NCBI GenBank assembly: GCA_024760905.1
Contig: CM045745.1
Location: 1,032,501-1,096,500 of the forward strand
Direction of reading: 5' to 3'
Source: Plotosus lineatus
Lineage: Eukaryota > Chordata > Actinopteri > Siluriformes > Plotosidae
DNA length: 64,000 bases
The notes under the pieces were generated by a model that worked only from the letters and a program-made list of their open reading frames with translations, ran no database searches and was not told the origin of the DNA. A program made the translations under genes and the position numbers. Below, one piece after another: positions 11,552-23,666 of the stretch (its first letter is position 1; each line of letters opens with the position of its first letter).

Positions 11552-12431
11552 TCATGAACCACAGCACATTTTGTAAACAGGCCGCCACATGCCCCTGCCA
11601 GCAAACAAGAGCATATCAAAACAGCTGAAAGCAGTGATTGCAAGAAAAACCTCATTGACTTTTTCAAGTTCATTCCAATATCTGCGTGCATAGTAGATCC
11701 TGAAGGCCTGGTATGGCACAAAACAAATGAGCATGATCAACACAAAGCACAGGCTCTTGATCTGAGCCCAGACTTCTTGGTGGACCCATGAGACATTGCC
11801 ATGCTTTTGGAACACACAGCACAGTATGTAACATTGACACGTGGCCAAGATCACCCACATCAGCAGCACCACAGTACAGATAATGTAGTTCAGTATTTTC
11901 ACCTTTTTATCATGAAGAGCATTTCCAAACTCAAAGCACTGATCATCATTTGTATCTACTCCTGATCCATATGTGATAGTAGAAGGGATAACAGCAGCCA
12001 AAATGACAACCCAAATGGTCACACTGGCTATTACAGCATGAAGCTTTCGGTAAAATTCCAGTCGGTGTCTCCACTGAAAATACGACAGGTATCGTGTGCA
12101 CAGGATGATGGCGTAGAAGATGAAGCTGAGATACATGTGCACATGAAGCATGCTGCTGACTAATTTGCAAAAGCTGGAACCTAGTTTCCACTGAGCTGAG
12201 ACATAATAATACACACGGAAGGGCACAGTCAGGAGGAAGATCAGGTGCACCACCAAGAGGTTGATCACCGACACTCTGGTGAAAGACCGCATGTCGGACA
12301 TGAGAGTACTGCTCATCAGTATCACCCCAATAATCCCACCAATAAGGACAAGCAGGTAGAGGACCGCCAAGCTGATCCTGTATTCGATTGGTAGGACTGT
12401 CTCTGTTGTCCCATTGCTGGTTGAATCACTC
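11552..12431 (-). CDS. gpr141: probable G-protein coupled receptor 141
   Basis: This is an orphan class A (rhodopsin-type) seven-transmembrane receptor of the plasma membrane. The frame gives seven hydrophobic segments. Visible marks are a short N-terminus with an NGT glycosylation site, the TM3 Cys in SSFCKLVS, TRY in place of the DRY motif, the ECL2 Cys in DDQCFEF, CFVPYQ in TM6, and FSCFDMLLF where NPxxY is usual. These departures, together with HAVIASVTIW and FRIYY, match vertebrate GPR141 as I know it. The frame stays open to 12490, but a pyrimidine-rich AG acceptor (minus strand) borders 12431. The first codons, with only 2 nt of the split codon, therefore probably lie in an upstream exon I could not find. 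No in-frame stop breaks the receptor body. Confidence 0.88.
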
Positions 12432-12599
12432 CTAAAAAAGACAATAATCAAGCACCATATGTCAATATTTGGGATGCAATGGTTTGTCATTAATAGGTTT
12501 TTGAAAAGAATGGTTAAAATTCAGTTGGTAAAAATCTATGTGACACATTGTTAACATATACAATTTTATAGATAATAAATCAGCAACAATTCTTTAAAA

Positions 12600-12995
12600 T
12601 GTATTTCCCCCCATTTTCTCCCTAATTTTAGCCATATCTAGTTCACACCCATCAGGTATTGCTTTCCCTATCACACGACCATCAGTGACAAGGAAAAGGT
12701 GAAATCATGCACATGCTCCCTCCATGATATAGAAATGCTAGCCACCTGCTTCTTTTTGAACTGCTGTGCATGTGTATTCGGTTGTGGTCTAACACATTCG
12801 GAGGGAAAGCACTATTCGCCCCTCATACGAATGAGCTCACAGACACCCATGATTGGCTGTCAATCATTGACAGTGATAACGAAGTAGCTCCCATGAACTC
12901 CCGTTCACGGATGGCTGTGGCATTAACCTGAACTTGCAATACCTGGGTTAATAGACACGCACCTTGTCGATGCACTACTCGGGAGCTAGCAACAA
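12600..12995 (-). repeat. possible degenerate tRNA-related SINE
   Basis: This region carries blocks such as GGGTTAATAGACACGCACC and CACTACTCGGGAGCTAGC that look like an old teleost interspersed repeat with a tRNA-like 3' part. It lies upstream of GPR141, so part of it could also be 5' gene sequence. The family is not identified. Confidence 0.35.
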
Positions 12996-13029
12996 TTCTT
13001 AACAAGAAATTTTTCATTTTATTCCATTT

Positions 13030-13340
13030 TCCAAACTGCTTTAGGTTGGAGCCCATCCCAGCCGACTTCAGGCAAAGCCGGAGTACACTGTGGCCCAGGG
13101 CCAACACACAGAGGCACACATCCATTCACTTCTAGAAGCAATTTGGAACAGGCACTGATCCTAATGTCCATGTCCTTGCACTGTGTGAACAAAGCAGAGT
13201 TCCTGACGGAAACCCACATAAATACAGTGAGAACATGTGAACTCCACAAACACAAATTTCATTACTGGCAATGGAGCTCAAAGTTAGGACCTTCTTTCTG
13301 TCAGGCAGATGTGTTAACCGCTATGCCACCATGCTGCCTT
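13030..13340 (-). mobile_element. tRNA-derived SINE (SINE-E)
   Basis: Minus-strand head GGCAGCATGGTGGCATAGCG with the TTAACACATCTGCCTGACAG context, then a body with CACAGTGTACTCCGGC and GGGATGGGCTCCAACC blocks of the L2-like tail. The B box is degenerate. Confidence 0.65.
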
Positions 13341-13834
13341 CAATAAGAAATACAGTATACTGTACAGAATAAAATGGAATCGTGCAATATATAACAATCA
13401 TTTTAGATTGTGTAATAGTCAATAACATGATACGGAGCTTGAAATTGTCCATAAAAAAACATATTCAGGATACTGTGGTGATACAAACAAAAATAGAAAA
13501 GGTGCTTTTCTGTTCTCATACCTTTAATATCAAGTACAGATCCTTTGTAGAAATTTGCACTGGTGAAGTGACACCGTAATTAATTTTCAAACACAACAAG
13601 ACCTAAAGCAGAAGTTACAAAACTTCCCCTCCCACCAGGCTCATGCAGCTTTAAGTACTTTGGTTATAAATTATGGGATGTAATATGAATAACAAAGAAT
13701 ATTGACTAAACGTAAAAAAACCCTCACCAAAATACACCGCACATACAGTAGTATGCTTAACTGAATGTATCTATTTAGTTGAATGCTAATTTAAAAAATA
13801 TTTTCTGCTATTTTATATACTACTATATTGTATG

Positions 13835-13889
<55 letters not shown>

Positions 13890-13902
13890 AGATATATACA
13901 CA

Positions 13903-14835
13903 CAGTGGTACCTCATCTAACAAGTCTCCCTTATAACGATTTTTCAATGATACGACCTTCGATCCCACCAAAAATCTGCTCCATCCAACGAGCAATAATT
14001 AACTTTACGAGCTCTCCTCAAAACGTCTTTTCCGGGTTGATTAGCCTCATATTCTTCCACGTGTATTCCTTCGTGCTCTGAGAATGCCTTGTGCAGTGTT
14101 TCTCAATTATTTTCTGTGACGCCACCTCTAGAAAGAAAAAAAACATTTCATGCCCCCCACAGTGCACCATGCGTGACTATAGTGTTTACTGCACTTCATA
14201 TCATTTGCTCGGTGCCTTTTCCCTACACCAAAAGCGAAACAATGAGAGTGCTACTGCCAACTACTGTGGAGGATACGCAATTACACTTAATTCTAGTACA
14301 GTATTGCAATAAAGTATGTTCCCCAGGGTCATATGTGCCCCCCGAGCATCACACCGTCCCCCCAGGGGGACACACCCCATCATTTAAGAAGCACTGGTCT
14401 TGTGGGAGCTTACCACGAGCCTTTCTTTGCTGGCATTCATAGTGTGTACACGCACAAAATTCTCCTCCTCCTCCTCCTCTGTTATGCATCACCTCCTGCC
14501 TGCCCACGTGACATCTTCACTGCAGTTGATGATCGGAAGGGTTAGTTGACTTATGGTTTATTCTTGTTTTATTATTATTTATTATTAATCATTATTAATT
14601 TTAATGTAGATGTATTATTATTATTATGAAATATTTCTTGTTTTTCATATTTACCTTTAACATATTAGGTCAAATATACATGTTTGTGTCAGGTTATATG
14701 AGTTTGGGAGGGGGTTGGAACAGATTAATTGGCTTTCTGTTATTTTTAATGGGAATAATTGTTTCATTTTATCTACGTGAACTTTTTGGCTTACAAACTC
14801 CCCTCAGATTAAACTGAACAGACGAGGTACCACTA
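13903..14835. mobile_element. TIR DNA element (CAGTGGTACCTC), with nested hAT
   Basis: Ends CAGTGGTACCTC and GAGGTACCACT(A) form a 12-bp terminal inverted repeat. The right end abuts TA (14836-14837); the left flank lies in a diverged CA/TA repeat. The end form suggests a pogo/Tigger-like Tc1-mariner nonautonomous element. It carries a hAT MITE at 14094-14396. No transposase frame is present. Confidence 0.6.
14094..14396. mobile_element. hAT-type MITE, short form
   Basis: It begins CAGTGTTTCTCAATT and ends AAGAAGCACTG. The 8-bp target duplications are gccttgtg (14086-14093) and gtcttgtg (14397-14404). The interior resembles the 5428-6074 element in the opposite orientation and is about half its length. 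Confidence 0.8.
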
Positions 14836-14957
<122 letters not shown>

Positions 14958-15298
14958 CTCCTTCTTTTCTATCGCCTTTTTCCCGTTCTTGGGAGTCGCC
15001 ACAGTGAATCATCTGATTCGCACATTTGATTTGGCAGAGGTTCTTACGTAGGATGCCCTTCCTGTCGCAACCCTTTTAGCAAGGGACACAAACACGCTGA
15101 CAGCTTTGCAGCCTACTCTTTACGAAAGTCAGCAATGGTTCTTTTACATGCCTCTCACCATAGACAGTGACAGACATGGCCCGCATTTGATAACCCAGTT
15201 AGCTGCACTGGAGGGTCAGTGACAACCTTGTGGGGACTCGAACCCCCAATCTTAGGATCAGCGATCCTGTGCCCTATCCACTGGACTACCACTGCTGT
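14958..15298 (-). mobile_element. SINE-A, RTE-tail form
   Basis: On the minus strand, a tRNA head (B box in TTGGGGGTTCGAGTCC context at about 15237-15255) leads into the SINE-A centre. Then come an RTE 5'-UTR-like block (AGGAAGGGCATCC) and the RTE 3'-end block (GTGGCGACTCC and GAAAAAGGCGAT near 14970-15003). Confidence 0.85.
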
Positions 15299-15324
15299 GA
15301 TGTGGGTGTATACATATATATATG

Positions 15325-15346
<22 letters not shown>

Positions 15347-15355
<9 letters not shown>

Positions 15356-15452
15356 TAAAGTCTGCTGGGTTTTTACACCAGAGCCGAGTGGCTCATATGG
15401 CTTAGTGGCTCATATTATCCCCGGTTTCCGTAGCGTGAAGCAACCAAACCAG
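15347..15452 (-). mobile_element. SINE-C fragment
   Basis: It matches, in reverse, the 3' part of the elements at 28630 and 36555, with the GTAGCGTGAAGC and CCGGTTTCCG context. It has only the tail, no tRNA head, and is flanked by TA repeats. Confidence 0.6.
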
Positions 15453-15455
15453 GAG

Positions 15456-15568
<113 letters not shown>

Positions 15569-15713
15569 CAGTGAGTACTTTGAACAATTGTGAATACAAA
15601 TTAAGAGATCCTTTAATAATTAACTCTGAGGAAAACTTTTTTAAAATGGTCTTTTCCCACCTATATAAAAATACATGGACATGAAAAAATTGAAGGCATC
15701 ATGCAAACTACAT

Positions 15714-18139
15714 CTTCTTTTCCTTTCGGCTTTTCCCCTCAGGGGTCGCCACAGCGAATCATCTGCCTCCATCTCACCCTATCCTTTGCATCTACTTCTC
15801 TTCCACCAACGACCTTCATGTCCTCCCTCACCACATCCATGAATCGTCTCTTTGGTCTTCCTCTAGGCCTTCTGCCTGGTAGTTCCAGCCTCAGCATCCT
15901 ATTACCAATATACTCACTATCCCTCCTCTGTACATGTCCAAACCATCTCAATCTAGCCTCTCTGACTGTCTCCAAAACATTTTATATGTGCTGTCCCTCT
16001 GATGTGCTCATTCCTAATCCTATCCATCCTCGTTACTCCCAAAGAGAACCTCAACATTTTCATCTCTGCTACCTTCAGCTCTGCCTCCTGTCTTTTCCTC
16101 AGGGCCACAGTTTCTAAACCATACAACATCGTTGTCCTCAACACTGTCTTGTACACTTTTCCTTTCATTCTTGCCGATACCCTCCTATCACACATCACAC
16201 CACTGGACACTTTTCTCCAACCATTCCAACCTGCATGCACACGCTTCTTCACCTCTTTTCCACACTCTCCATTGCTCTGGATTGTTGAGCCTAAGTACTT
16301 AAAATCCTCCACCTTTCTTATCTCTGCTCCCTGTAACCTCACCGTTCCTCTTGGGTCCTTGTCATTCATGCACAATGTATTCTGTCTTACTGAGGCTAAT
16401 CTTCATTCCTCTCCTTTCCAGGGCATACGTCCACCTCTCTAGATTTTCCTGCACTTGTTCTCTGCTCTCACTACAGATCACAATGTCATCTGCAAACATC
16501 ATAGTCCATGGGGAATCTTGTCTAACCTCGTCTGTCAGCCTGTCCATCACCATAGCAAACAAGAAGGGGCTCAGAGCTGACCCTTGATGCAGTCCCACCT
16601 TCACCTTGAACTCTTCTGTCACACCGACAGCACACCTCACCACTGTCTTACATCTCTCATACATGTCCTGCACCACTCTAACATACTTCTCTGCCAGTCC
16701 AGACTTCCTCATGCAATACCACAGTTCCTCTCTCGGCACCCTGTCATATGCTTTCTCCAGATCCACAAAGGCACAATGCAGCTTCTTCTGACCTTCTCTG
16801 TACTTCTCTATTAACATCCTCAAGGCAAACACTGCATCCGTGGTGCTCTTTCTTGGCATGAAACCAAACTGTTGTTCTCAAATGCTGACCTCTGCCCTTA
16901 GTCTAGCTTCCACTATTTTTTCCCATAACTTCATCGTATGGCTCATCAACTTTATCCCTCTGTAGTTGCCACAACTCTGCACATCTCCCTTGTTCTTAAA
17001 AATGGGCACCAGCACACTCCTCCTCCATTCCTCTGGCATCCTCTCACTCTCTAAGATCTTGTTGAATGGTCTTGTCAGAAAATCTACTGCTACCTCTCCT
17101 AGACACTTCCATACCTCCACCGGTATGTCATCAGGACCAACTGCCTTTCCATTCTTCATCCTCTTCACCCTTACTAATCTTTGCTACTTCCTGGTCCTCA
17201 AAAGTCACCTCTTCTACTCTTTGCTCTCTCTCATTTTCCTCATTCATCAGCTCTTCAAAGTACTCTTGCCATCTTCCCAGCACACTTCTGACATCAGTCA
17301 ATACATTTCCCTCTCTGTCCTTTATCAATCTAACTTGCTGCTCGTCCTTCCCATCTCTATTTCTCTGCTGTGCCAACCTGTATAAATCATTTTCTCCCTC
17401 TTTACTTTCCAACCGAGCAGACAAGTCATCATACGTGCTCTGTTTGGCCTTTCACAGTGCTACCTTTGCCTTACGCTGTGTCTCCCTGTACTCCTGTTTA
17501 CTCTCTTCGGTTTTCTCTATGTCCCACTTCTTCTTAGCTAACCTCTTCCTTTGTACACACTCCTGCACTTCCTCATTCCACCACCAAGTCTCCTTATCTA
17601 CTTTTCTTCCAGATGACACACCAAGTATTCTCCTACCTGTCTCCCTGATCACATTAGCTGTAGTTGTCCAGTCATCTGGAAGCACTTTCTGACCACCCAA
17701 AGCCTGTTTCAACTCCTCCTTGAGGACAAACCGACACGCTTCCTTTTTCAGCTTCCACCACTTTGTCTTCTGCTTTACCTTTGACTTCTTCACCTTCCTC
17801 ACCATCAGCATCATCCTGCACACCACAGTCCTATGGCAACACTCTCACCCGCTATGACTTTGCAGTCACTGACTTCCTTCAAATTACATCTCCTACACAT
17901 GCCTTTCCTCTTCTCTCTCTGCCTACGGACACGCCTCCCGCCTCTCCTTCTTCGATGTCTTCGACCAACAGTAGTCCAATTTCCATCAGCACCCTTTTGG
18001 TTGACAGCACTGATGGTGGTCGTTGTTAACCCGGGCCTCGACCGATCCGGTATGTCATTCTTTCTTGTGATTCGCATATTTTATTTGGCATTTGTTTTAC
18101 TTTTACACACTGCTTGTGCCCCCCCACGGCTGCATTATT
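15714..18139 (-). mobile_element. RTE LINE copy 2, internally deleted
   Basis: It is bounded by a 13-bp duplication, atgcaaactacat (15701-15713 and 18140-18152). It keeps the 3' end, C-terminal region and RT domain, with the catalytic FADD box intact (FADDIVICS on the minus strand). Near 17900 it lacks most of the endonuclease, and a second deletion has shortened the 5' end near 18110. The frame is also shifted in places. Because both original ends carry the duplication, the deletions arose after insertion or were carried by the template RNA. Confidence 0.88.
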
Positions 18140-18301
18140 ATGCAAACTACATACAGAACTATATATTTTATATGTTCCATATTTTGTCACATACCTGAAA
18201 CTCTTTATTTTATTGACATCTTAAATTATTTTTAATGACTTTTCATGACATTGGTGATATTAATGGTCAATATTATTATTATTATTAACATCATATGTAT
18301 A

Positions 18302-18696
18302 CAGTCGGCCCCCAACTTACGAATGACCCCTGTGTACGAAAAACATTTTCATGAGTTTCCGTCCCCGAGATAGGAGACAACCCCCTCTTACGAAAAGAAA
18401 TTCAAAATTCAAACGCGCCAATCAAAATTTAACACAACGAGCGAGTTGTTCTCTCATTGGCTGTCTCTCAACATCCCGCCCCGCTGGCCTCCCAGATAGA
18501 GACAGAAGGAAGCGTCACTCTTTAGTTTTTACTTTCGTTTTTTAAGTTGTTTAATTCAGTTAATGTTTAATAAATGTGGGCGCATTTGAGCTCATCTGGA
18601 ATTCCGATCCCTCAAGGAATCAAATTAAAGTTGAGTTTGTCAAGCAGGGAATGCGCTTTGAATTCACGTCTTGTGGGCGTGGCCTGAGAGAGAGAG

Positions 18697-18739
<43 letters not shown>

Positions 18740-18860
18740 AGGAATAACGCTTTAGTTTTTAGTTAAGTTTTTAAGTTGTTTTAATTCAGTAAATGGTCAA
18801 GCAGGGAATGCGCTTTGAATTCCACGTCTTGTGTCCGTGGCCTGCAGCGTGCAAAGGCGT

Positions 18861-18906
<46 letters not shown>

Positions 18907-18911
18907 TCTCT

Positions 18912-18981
<70 letters not shown>

Positions 18982-19218
18982 GTAAAAATGTTTAAATGGT
19001 TTAATAAATAATTTTCTTTTACTTTTAACACATATTTCATACAAAATTAATGTACTTTTATGATTTTTAAAGTGTTTTATGGGGTTTATCCAGTCCAAAG
19101 ACTGGAGCTTTGGAACGAATTAGGTGTTTAACATGTAAGATGCGACCCCTACTTACGAAATCCCACAATACAAAAAGGGCTCTGGAACGGATTAATTTCA
19201 TAAGTTGGGGGCCAACTA
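18302..19218. mobile_element. TIR element (CAGTCGGCCCCCAAC), copy A
   Basis: Ends CAGTCGGCCCCCAACTTACG and AAGTTGGGGGCCAACT(A) are inverted repeats flanked by TA (18300-18301, 19219-19220), fitting a Tc1-mariner (pogo/Tigger-like) nonautonomous element. Inside are two (GA)n runs, a (GT)n run and a duplicated block containing GGGAATGCGCTTTGAATTC (about 18636-18690 and 18790-18850). There is no transposase frame. Confidence 0.7.
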
Positions 19219-19516
19219 TATACTTGTATATACTAGTAAATAATAATATTTAATAACATTATAATAATCTTTAATAAAAACATTCTCATGGCTTTGTTAA
19301 GCTGTGTACTTGACAACACGATCACTTGTTTTGATAGTTTCTCAATGGAGTCACTTCTGATATCCCATGGTGCAATATGCTACCTCATTTAAAAGTGCGG
19401 TGCTTTTTATATACGTGCCGCCATTTGCCTGTGCTCCCGTGTAGATTTAGATTGTGACGGGTCGTACAAACCCAGGCAAAATATAGTCCAAACTGATGTG
19501 AGTTGTACCGACAAGC

Positions 19517-19621
19517 ATGGCGCCGAAGCGAAGTAGATCTAAACAACCAACATTCAATACATTGTGGAAGCGACTCAAGACCGATGATTCCACTGTTTCG
19601 GAAACATCCGTATCTCATGAA
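19517..19621 (+). other. candidate short 5' exon, product unknown
   Basis: An ATG in a locally CpG-containing stretch opens about 36 codons beginning MAPKRSRSKQ, followed by GTAAAG, a plausible splice donor. The basic start resembles the first residues of some hAT/zinc-finger transposase-derived proteins. The region near 20130-20155 ends AATTTCCACCCCTA, like a hAT terminus. No further exons were found, so this may be a transposon relic. Low certainty. Confidence 0.25.
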
Positions 19622-20201
19622 ATAGGTAAAGTTTTATGTCATGTCCGTACACAAATTATTTCTTGATTGCACTGAGTGATAATAGTGAAAACTAGCCCCC
19701 AACTAAACTAGCCTAATCTTATTCTAATAGTCTAATCTTATTAATCCTAAAATGATATTACATCAACAGTTTTGACAGATTAGAGTTGCAGTTTGATTCA
19801 CAAAATGTTCTATGTTAGTCAGGTAACTGTTAGATTTTTAAAATAAGAAGTTTTGTGCACTTTCCTTTAAGAAGTAGGTCTATTCTTGTAACAAATACTA
19901 TTTTTTATAATATATACTTTTAGTTTATATTAATTATTAGTTATTATTATATTATATATAGTATATTATATTATTATATTATATTATTAGTTAATTTGCT
20001 TCTAGCTTGTCTGATTTTGTCATAAATATGGGCCCAGAATGCACCACAGAACACATGAATTTTAAAAAAAATTTCTCACGGTGGCCCCCAGACCCCCGTG
20101 CGGGAGGGGACACCCTCATCCCCATGCTTGCTTCAAAGAATTTCCACCCCTACTTATCAATATCCTCCTTCTACTCTAAAACTTAATAAATACTCTGTGT
20201 G

Positions 20202-20263
<62 letters not shown>

Positions 20264-20305
20264 CATACACACACATACATACAGAGTATTTATTAAGTTT
20301 TTACA

Positions 20306-20382
<77 letters not shown>

Positions 20383-20394
20383 TATATATATATA
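20202..20394. repeat. two (TA)n microsatellites
   Basis: Two TA arrays (about 20202-20260 and 20307-20394) are separated by a short segment flanked by inverted copies of TACTCTGTGTGTATG, so the pair forms a large quasi-palindrome. Confidence 0.9.
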
Positions 20395-20652
20395 CCCAGT
20401 GCAGCTAACTGGGTTATCAAAGGCGGGCCATGTCTGTCACTGTCTATGGTGAGAGGCATGTAAAAGAACCATTGCTGACTTTCGTAAAAAGTAGGCTGCA
20501 AAGCCGTCAGCGTGTTTCTGTCCCTTGCTCAAGGGTTGTGACAGGAAGAGCATCCGACGTAAAAACCTCTGCCAAATCAAATGTGCGAATCACATGATTC
20601 GCTGTGGCGACTCCCGAGAAAGGGAAAAAGCTGAAAGAGAAGAAGAAGAAGA

Positions 20653-20656
<4 letters not shown>
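20395..20656 (+). mobile_element. SINE-A, RTE-tail form, head missing
   Basis: It starts inside the SINE-A centre (CAGTGCAGCTAACTGGGTTA) at the edge of a TA repeat. It continues through the RTE 5'-UTR-like block and the RTE 3' end (GATTCGCTGTGGCGACTCC) and ends (GAA)n. Confidence 0.85.
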
Positions 20657-20694
<38 letters not shown>

Positions 20695-20701
20695 TTTCAT
20701 G

Positions 20702-21020
20702 CAGTGGTGGCTCCGGTGGTAAGGTGCTGGATTACTAATCCCAGGGTCAGGGTTAGAACTTCACTTTCAACACCGTGTCATTGCTGTCTTCCCAGTGCAG
20801 CTAACTGGGTTGTCAAAGGCTGACCACTGTCTATGGTGAGAGGCCGTAAAAGAACCATTGCGGACTTCATGAGTAGGCTGCATAGCCGTCAGCGTGTTTC
20901 TGCCCTGAGATGGCCTGGCAAGCTGTCCAGGGTGTACTCCCAGAGTTGGCTGAGATGGACATCAACCTTCCTGTGACCCTAATTAGGATTGAGCTGTTCA
21001 GGAAATGAATGAATGAATAA
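20702..21020 (+). mobile_element. SINE-A, L2-tail form
   Basis: A tRNA-like head with GGCTCCGGTGG (A-box-like), the SINE-A centre (CAGTGCAGCTAACTGGGTTG, then GTAAAAGAACCATTGC), then the L2-like tail (TGTCCAGGGTGTACTCC, CCTAATTAGGATTGAGC) ending (GAAT)n. It stands 45 bp from an RTE-tail copy, so both forms can be compared side by side. Confidence 0.85.
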
Positions 21021-22157
21021 AATTTTGTAAGAAATTGTGGTTAGCCGCCTTACAAGAAGAGGATCCTGGGTTGGCTTCCAGGGCTCAGGCTTTCTATATG
21101 TGGAATTTACATCTTCTCTCTGTGTTTCCATAAATTTCTTCTGGATACTCCAGTTTCTTTCCACAGTCCAAACACATTTCTCATAACTTTTTTCTACAAC
21201 CATCTATTAATCTCTCTAGATTACTGTTTATTTGGGTTTTAGCTTCTCAGAATGGAATGCAATAATCAAGATATAAGTATAAAAATACAAAACAACACAT
21301 ACATTATACTGGTATGTGTTAACTTAAATAAGTTTAACACACATTGGTAGAGAAAGTTTTGGATCATGTTAAATCATGTATTTACTATGTATATTTTAAA
21401 TGATACTCACCCAAACATGCTAGAAATAGTTTGTTTTTCAAATTCAAAGACACATCACAGAAGTAAACGCTCAGCAGGTTCTCTGCCGTTGCGAACATGA
21501 GCCAACCCCTCACACTTGAGGAAGTGTTCACAGTAAGATTAAAGATTAACGGTGTATAATAGGAAGAAGCATTGTTATTTTAATTCCCCATCAACTCAGT
21601 CCTTATAGTACACAAACTGTGTAGAATAGGAACAGGCAGATTATCAGAGCTACAGTCGATTTAACACAATAACCATCAAGAAAGATTTAGAAACTCTAGT
21701 GTTGACAATATAGTGATGTTGTGCAGAAGGACTGTGATCATGCATGAATTAATTTTTGTTTCCTTTACTGAACTTTCAGCCTTTTTTACAAAGATCAAAA
21801 CCTTAGTCATTCCTCCTGGACACTTTGTTAGACTTTAACACATTACGATGTGCAACCTGTGCTAAAGGAACTAGCAAGCGTTCTTGAGACACTAGAGAGG
21901 TTTCCTCTGATGCAAGCTCAGTGCAGAAGTCATTAACTAGACAATGTAGGAAACATACGGTCAAGTACATGGAAATCTCAATAATACCATCTACAGGTAT
22001 ATTGAATAAATAGGAATTCAAGAAAAATGTAGCCTGAAATTGTGCTGTAGTTGCCCATTCTTGGAGGAAAACCAGAGAAGAGTATGAGTCTTCATTTCTA
22101 TTTCCATAATTGAATTATTGACTATCATGTAACTCTGTATTTACCAGTATTATTGTA
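21021..22157. other. no gene recognised
   Basis: AT-rich intergenic DNA without recognisable exons or repeat family. Confidence 0.4.
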
Positions 22158-22475
22158 CAGGGTGCTGGATCACTGATCCTAGAGTTGGAGTTCGAATCCT
22201 ACTCTCCACAAGGTTGTCACTGTCCCGCCCCAGTGCAGCAAACTGGGTTATCGAAGGCCGACCATGTCTCTCACTGTCTATGGTTCATGTAAAAGAACTG
22301 ACTTTCGCAAAGAGGAGCTGCAAAGCCGTCAGCATGTTTCTGTCCCTTGCTAAAGGGTTGTGTCAGTCAGGGCATCCGACGTGAAAACCTATGAACCAGA
22401 TCAAACGTGTGAATCAGATGATTCACCGTGGCGACCCCTGAAAAAAGGAAAAAACCAAAAGGAAAAAAAGAAGAA
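22158..22475 (+). mobile_element. SINE-A, RTE-tail form
   Basis: The head lacks its first bases but keeps a B box (GGAGTTCGAATCC). The centre and RTE-derived blocks follow: AGGGTTGTGTCAG, then GGGCATCCGACG, then GTGGCGACCCCTGAA, with an A/G-rich tail. Confidence 0.8.
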
Positions 22476-22719
22476 AATACAACAGTATATCTATTGATTT
22501 AAATAAACACTTTTTTAATATAACTTTTTTCTGTGAAATTGTAAGAATCTTGTTGGTAATACGTTTTTCTAAACTTTATGGGCGACCTTTGATTTCAACG
22601 ACACCTATTCAGGGTATTTTTATTTATTTTACTTTATTTGTTTATTTATTTATTTTATTCATTGTGTTTGTTATTCTACATTTGTCTAACTAAATGTTAC
22701 CAAATTTTTATTTTATATA

Positions 22720-23047
22720 TGTTATGGTCTGTGCTGGCTGGCGGAATTAACTCTTCTTTAATCATTGCAGGCGCTGGCGAGGGGCGTGGTGGTTGCTGGT
22801 AGGCGAGTTCCAAGCAGCGCGCACCTGGTCCCTATCTGCAATCAGCAAGCAGCCAGCTATAAATGGGAACGGTGCGCTTCCCTCCGATGTCAGAAGATTG
22901 TTTTCCCCGTGATTCTGCTCCTCGGCTTTCTCTTTGACCCCTGGTTCTTGCTTGACCAGTTCCCTTGACTTAGTATTCCCGTAATTTACTATCCCTAGTG
23001 TTTAATAAATCATTTGTACTTTCTTTTCTGCATCTCTGGGTCCCACA
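22720..23047 (+). mobile_element. candidate solo LTR
   Basis: This 328-bp island is unusually G+C-rich for its AT-rich surroundings. It starts TGTTATGG and ends CCCACA. It has a TATA box, TATAAAT (22858-22864), and a poly(A) signal, AATAAA (23004-23009), 146 bp further on, the layout of U3-R-U5. No internal coding region adjoins it and no matching 5-bp duplication is seen. The call rests on layout only. Confidence 0.5.
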
Positions 23048-23131
23048 TACACACACACACACACACACCATGCATAACAATATATTGTCTATACTTGTTC
23101 TTATCTCGTCTTGTTATTTTATTTTTATATA

Positions 23132-23374
23132 CAGTCGGCCCCCAACTTACGAAATTAAAAGCCGAATTCGTTCCAAGGCTCCAGTCTATGGACTGGAGAA
23201 ACCCCATAAACCCTTTAAAAATGATAAAAGTACACCAATTTATTATGAAGTAAGTGTTAAAAGTAAAAGAAAATTATTTATTAAACCGTTTAAACATTTT
23301 ATTAACATATTAAACCATTTTATTAACATATTTATTAATTAAACCATTATTAAACATTTTTTATTAACACCCCC

Positions 23375-23450
<76 letters not shown>

Positions 23451-23596
23451 TCTCTCTCTATCTATCTATCTCTCTCGCGCACACTGCGGGCCACGCCCAG
23501 AAGACAAGAATTCAAAGCGCATTCCCTGCTTGACCATTCACTGAATTAAAACAACTTAAAAATGCAACTAAAAACTAAAGCATTATTCCTTCCTCT

Positions 23597-23666
<70 letters not shown>

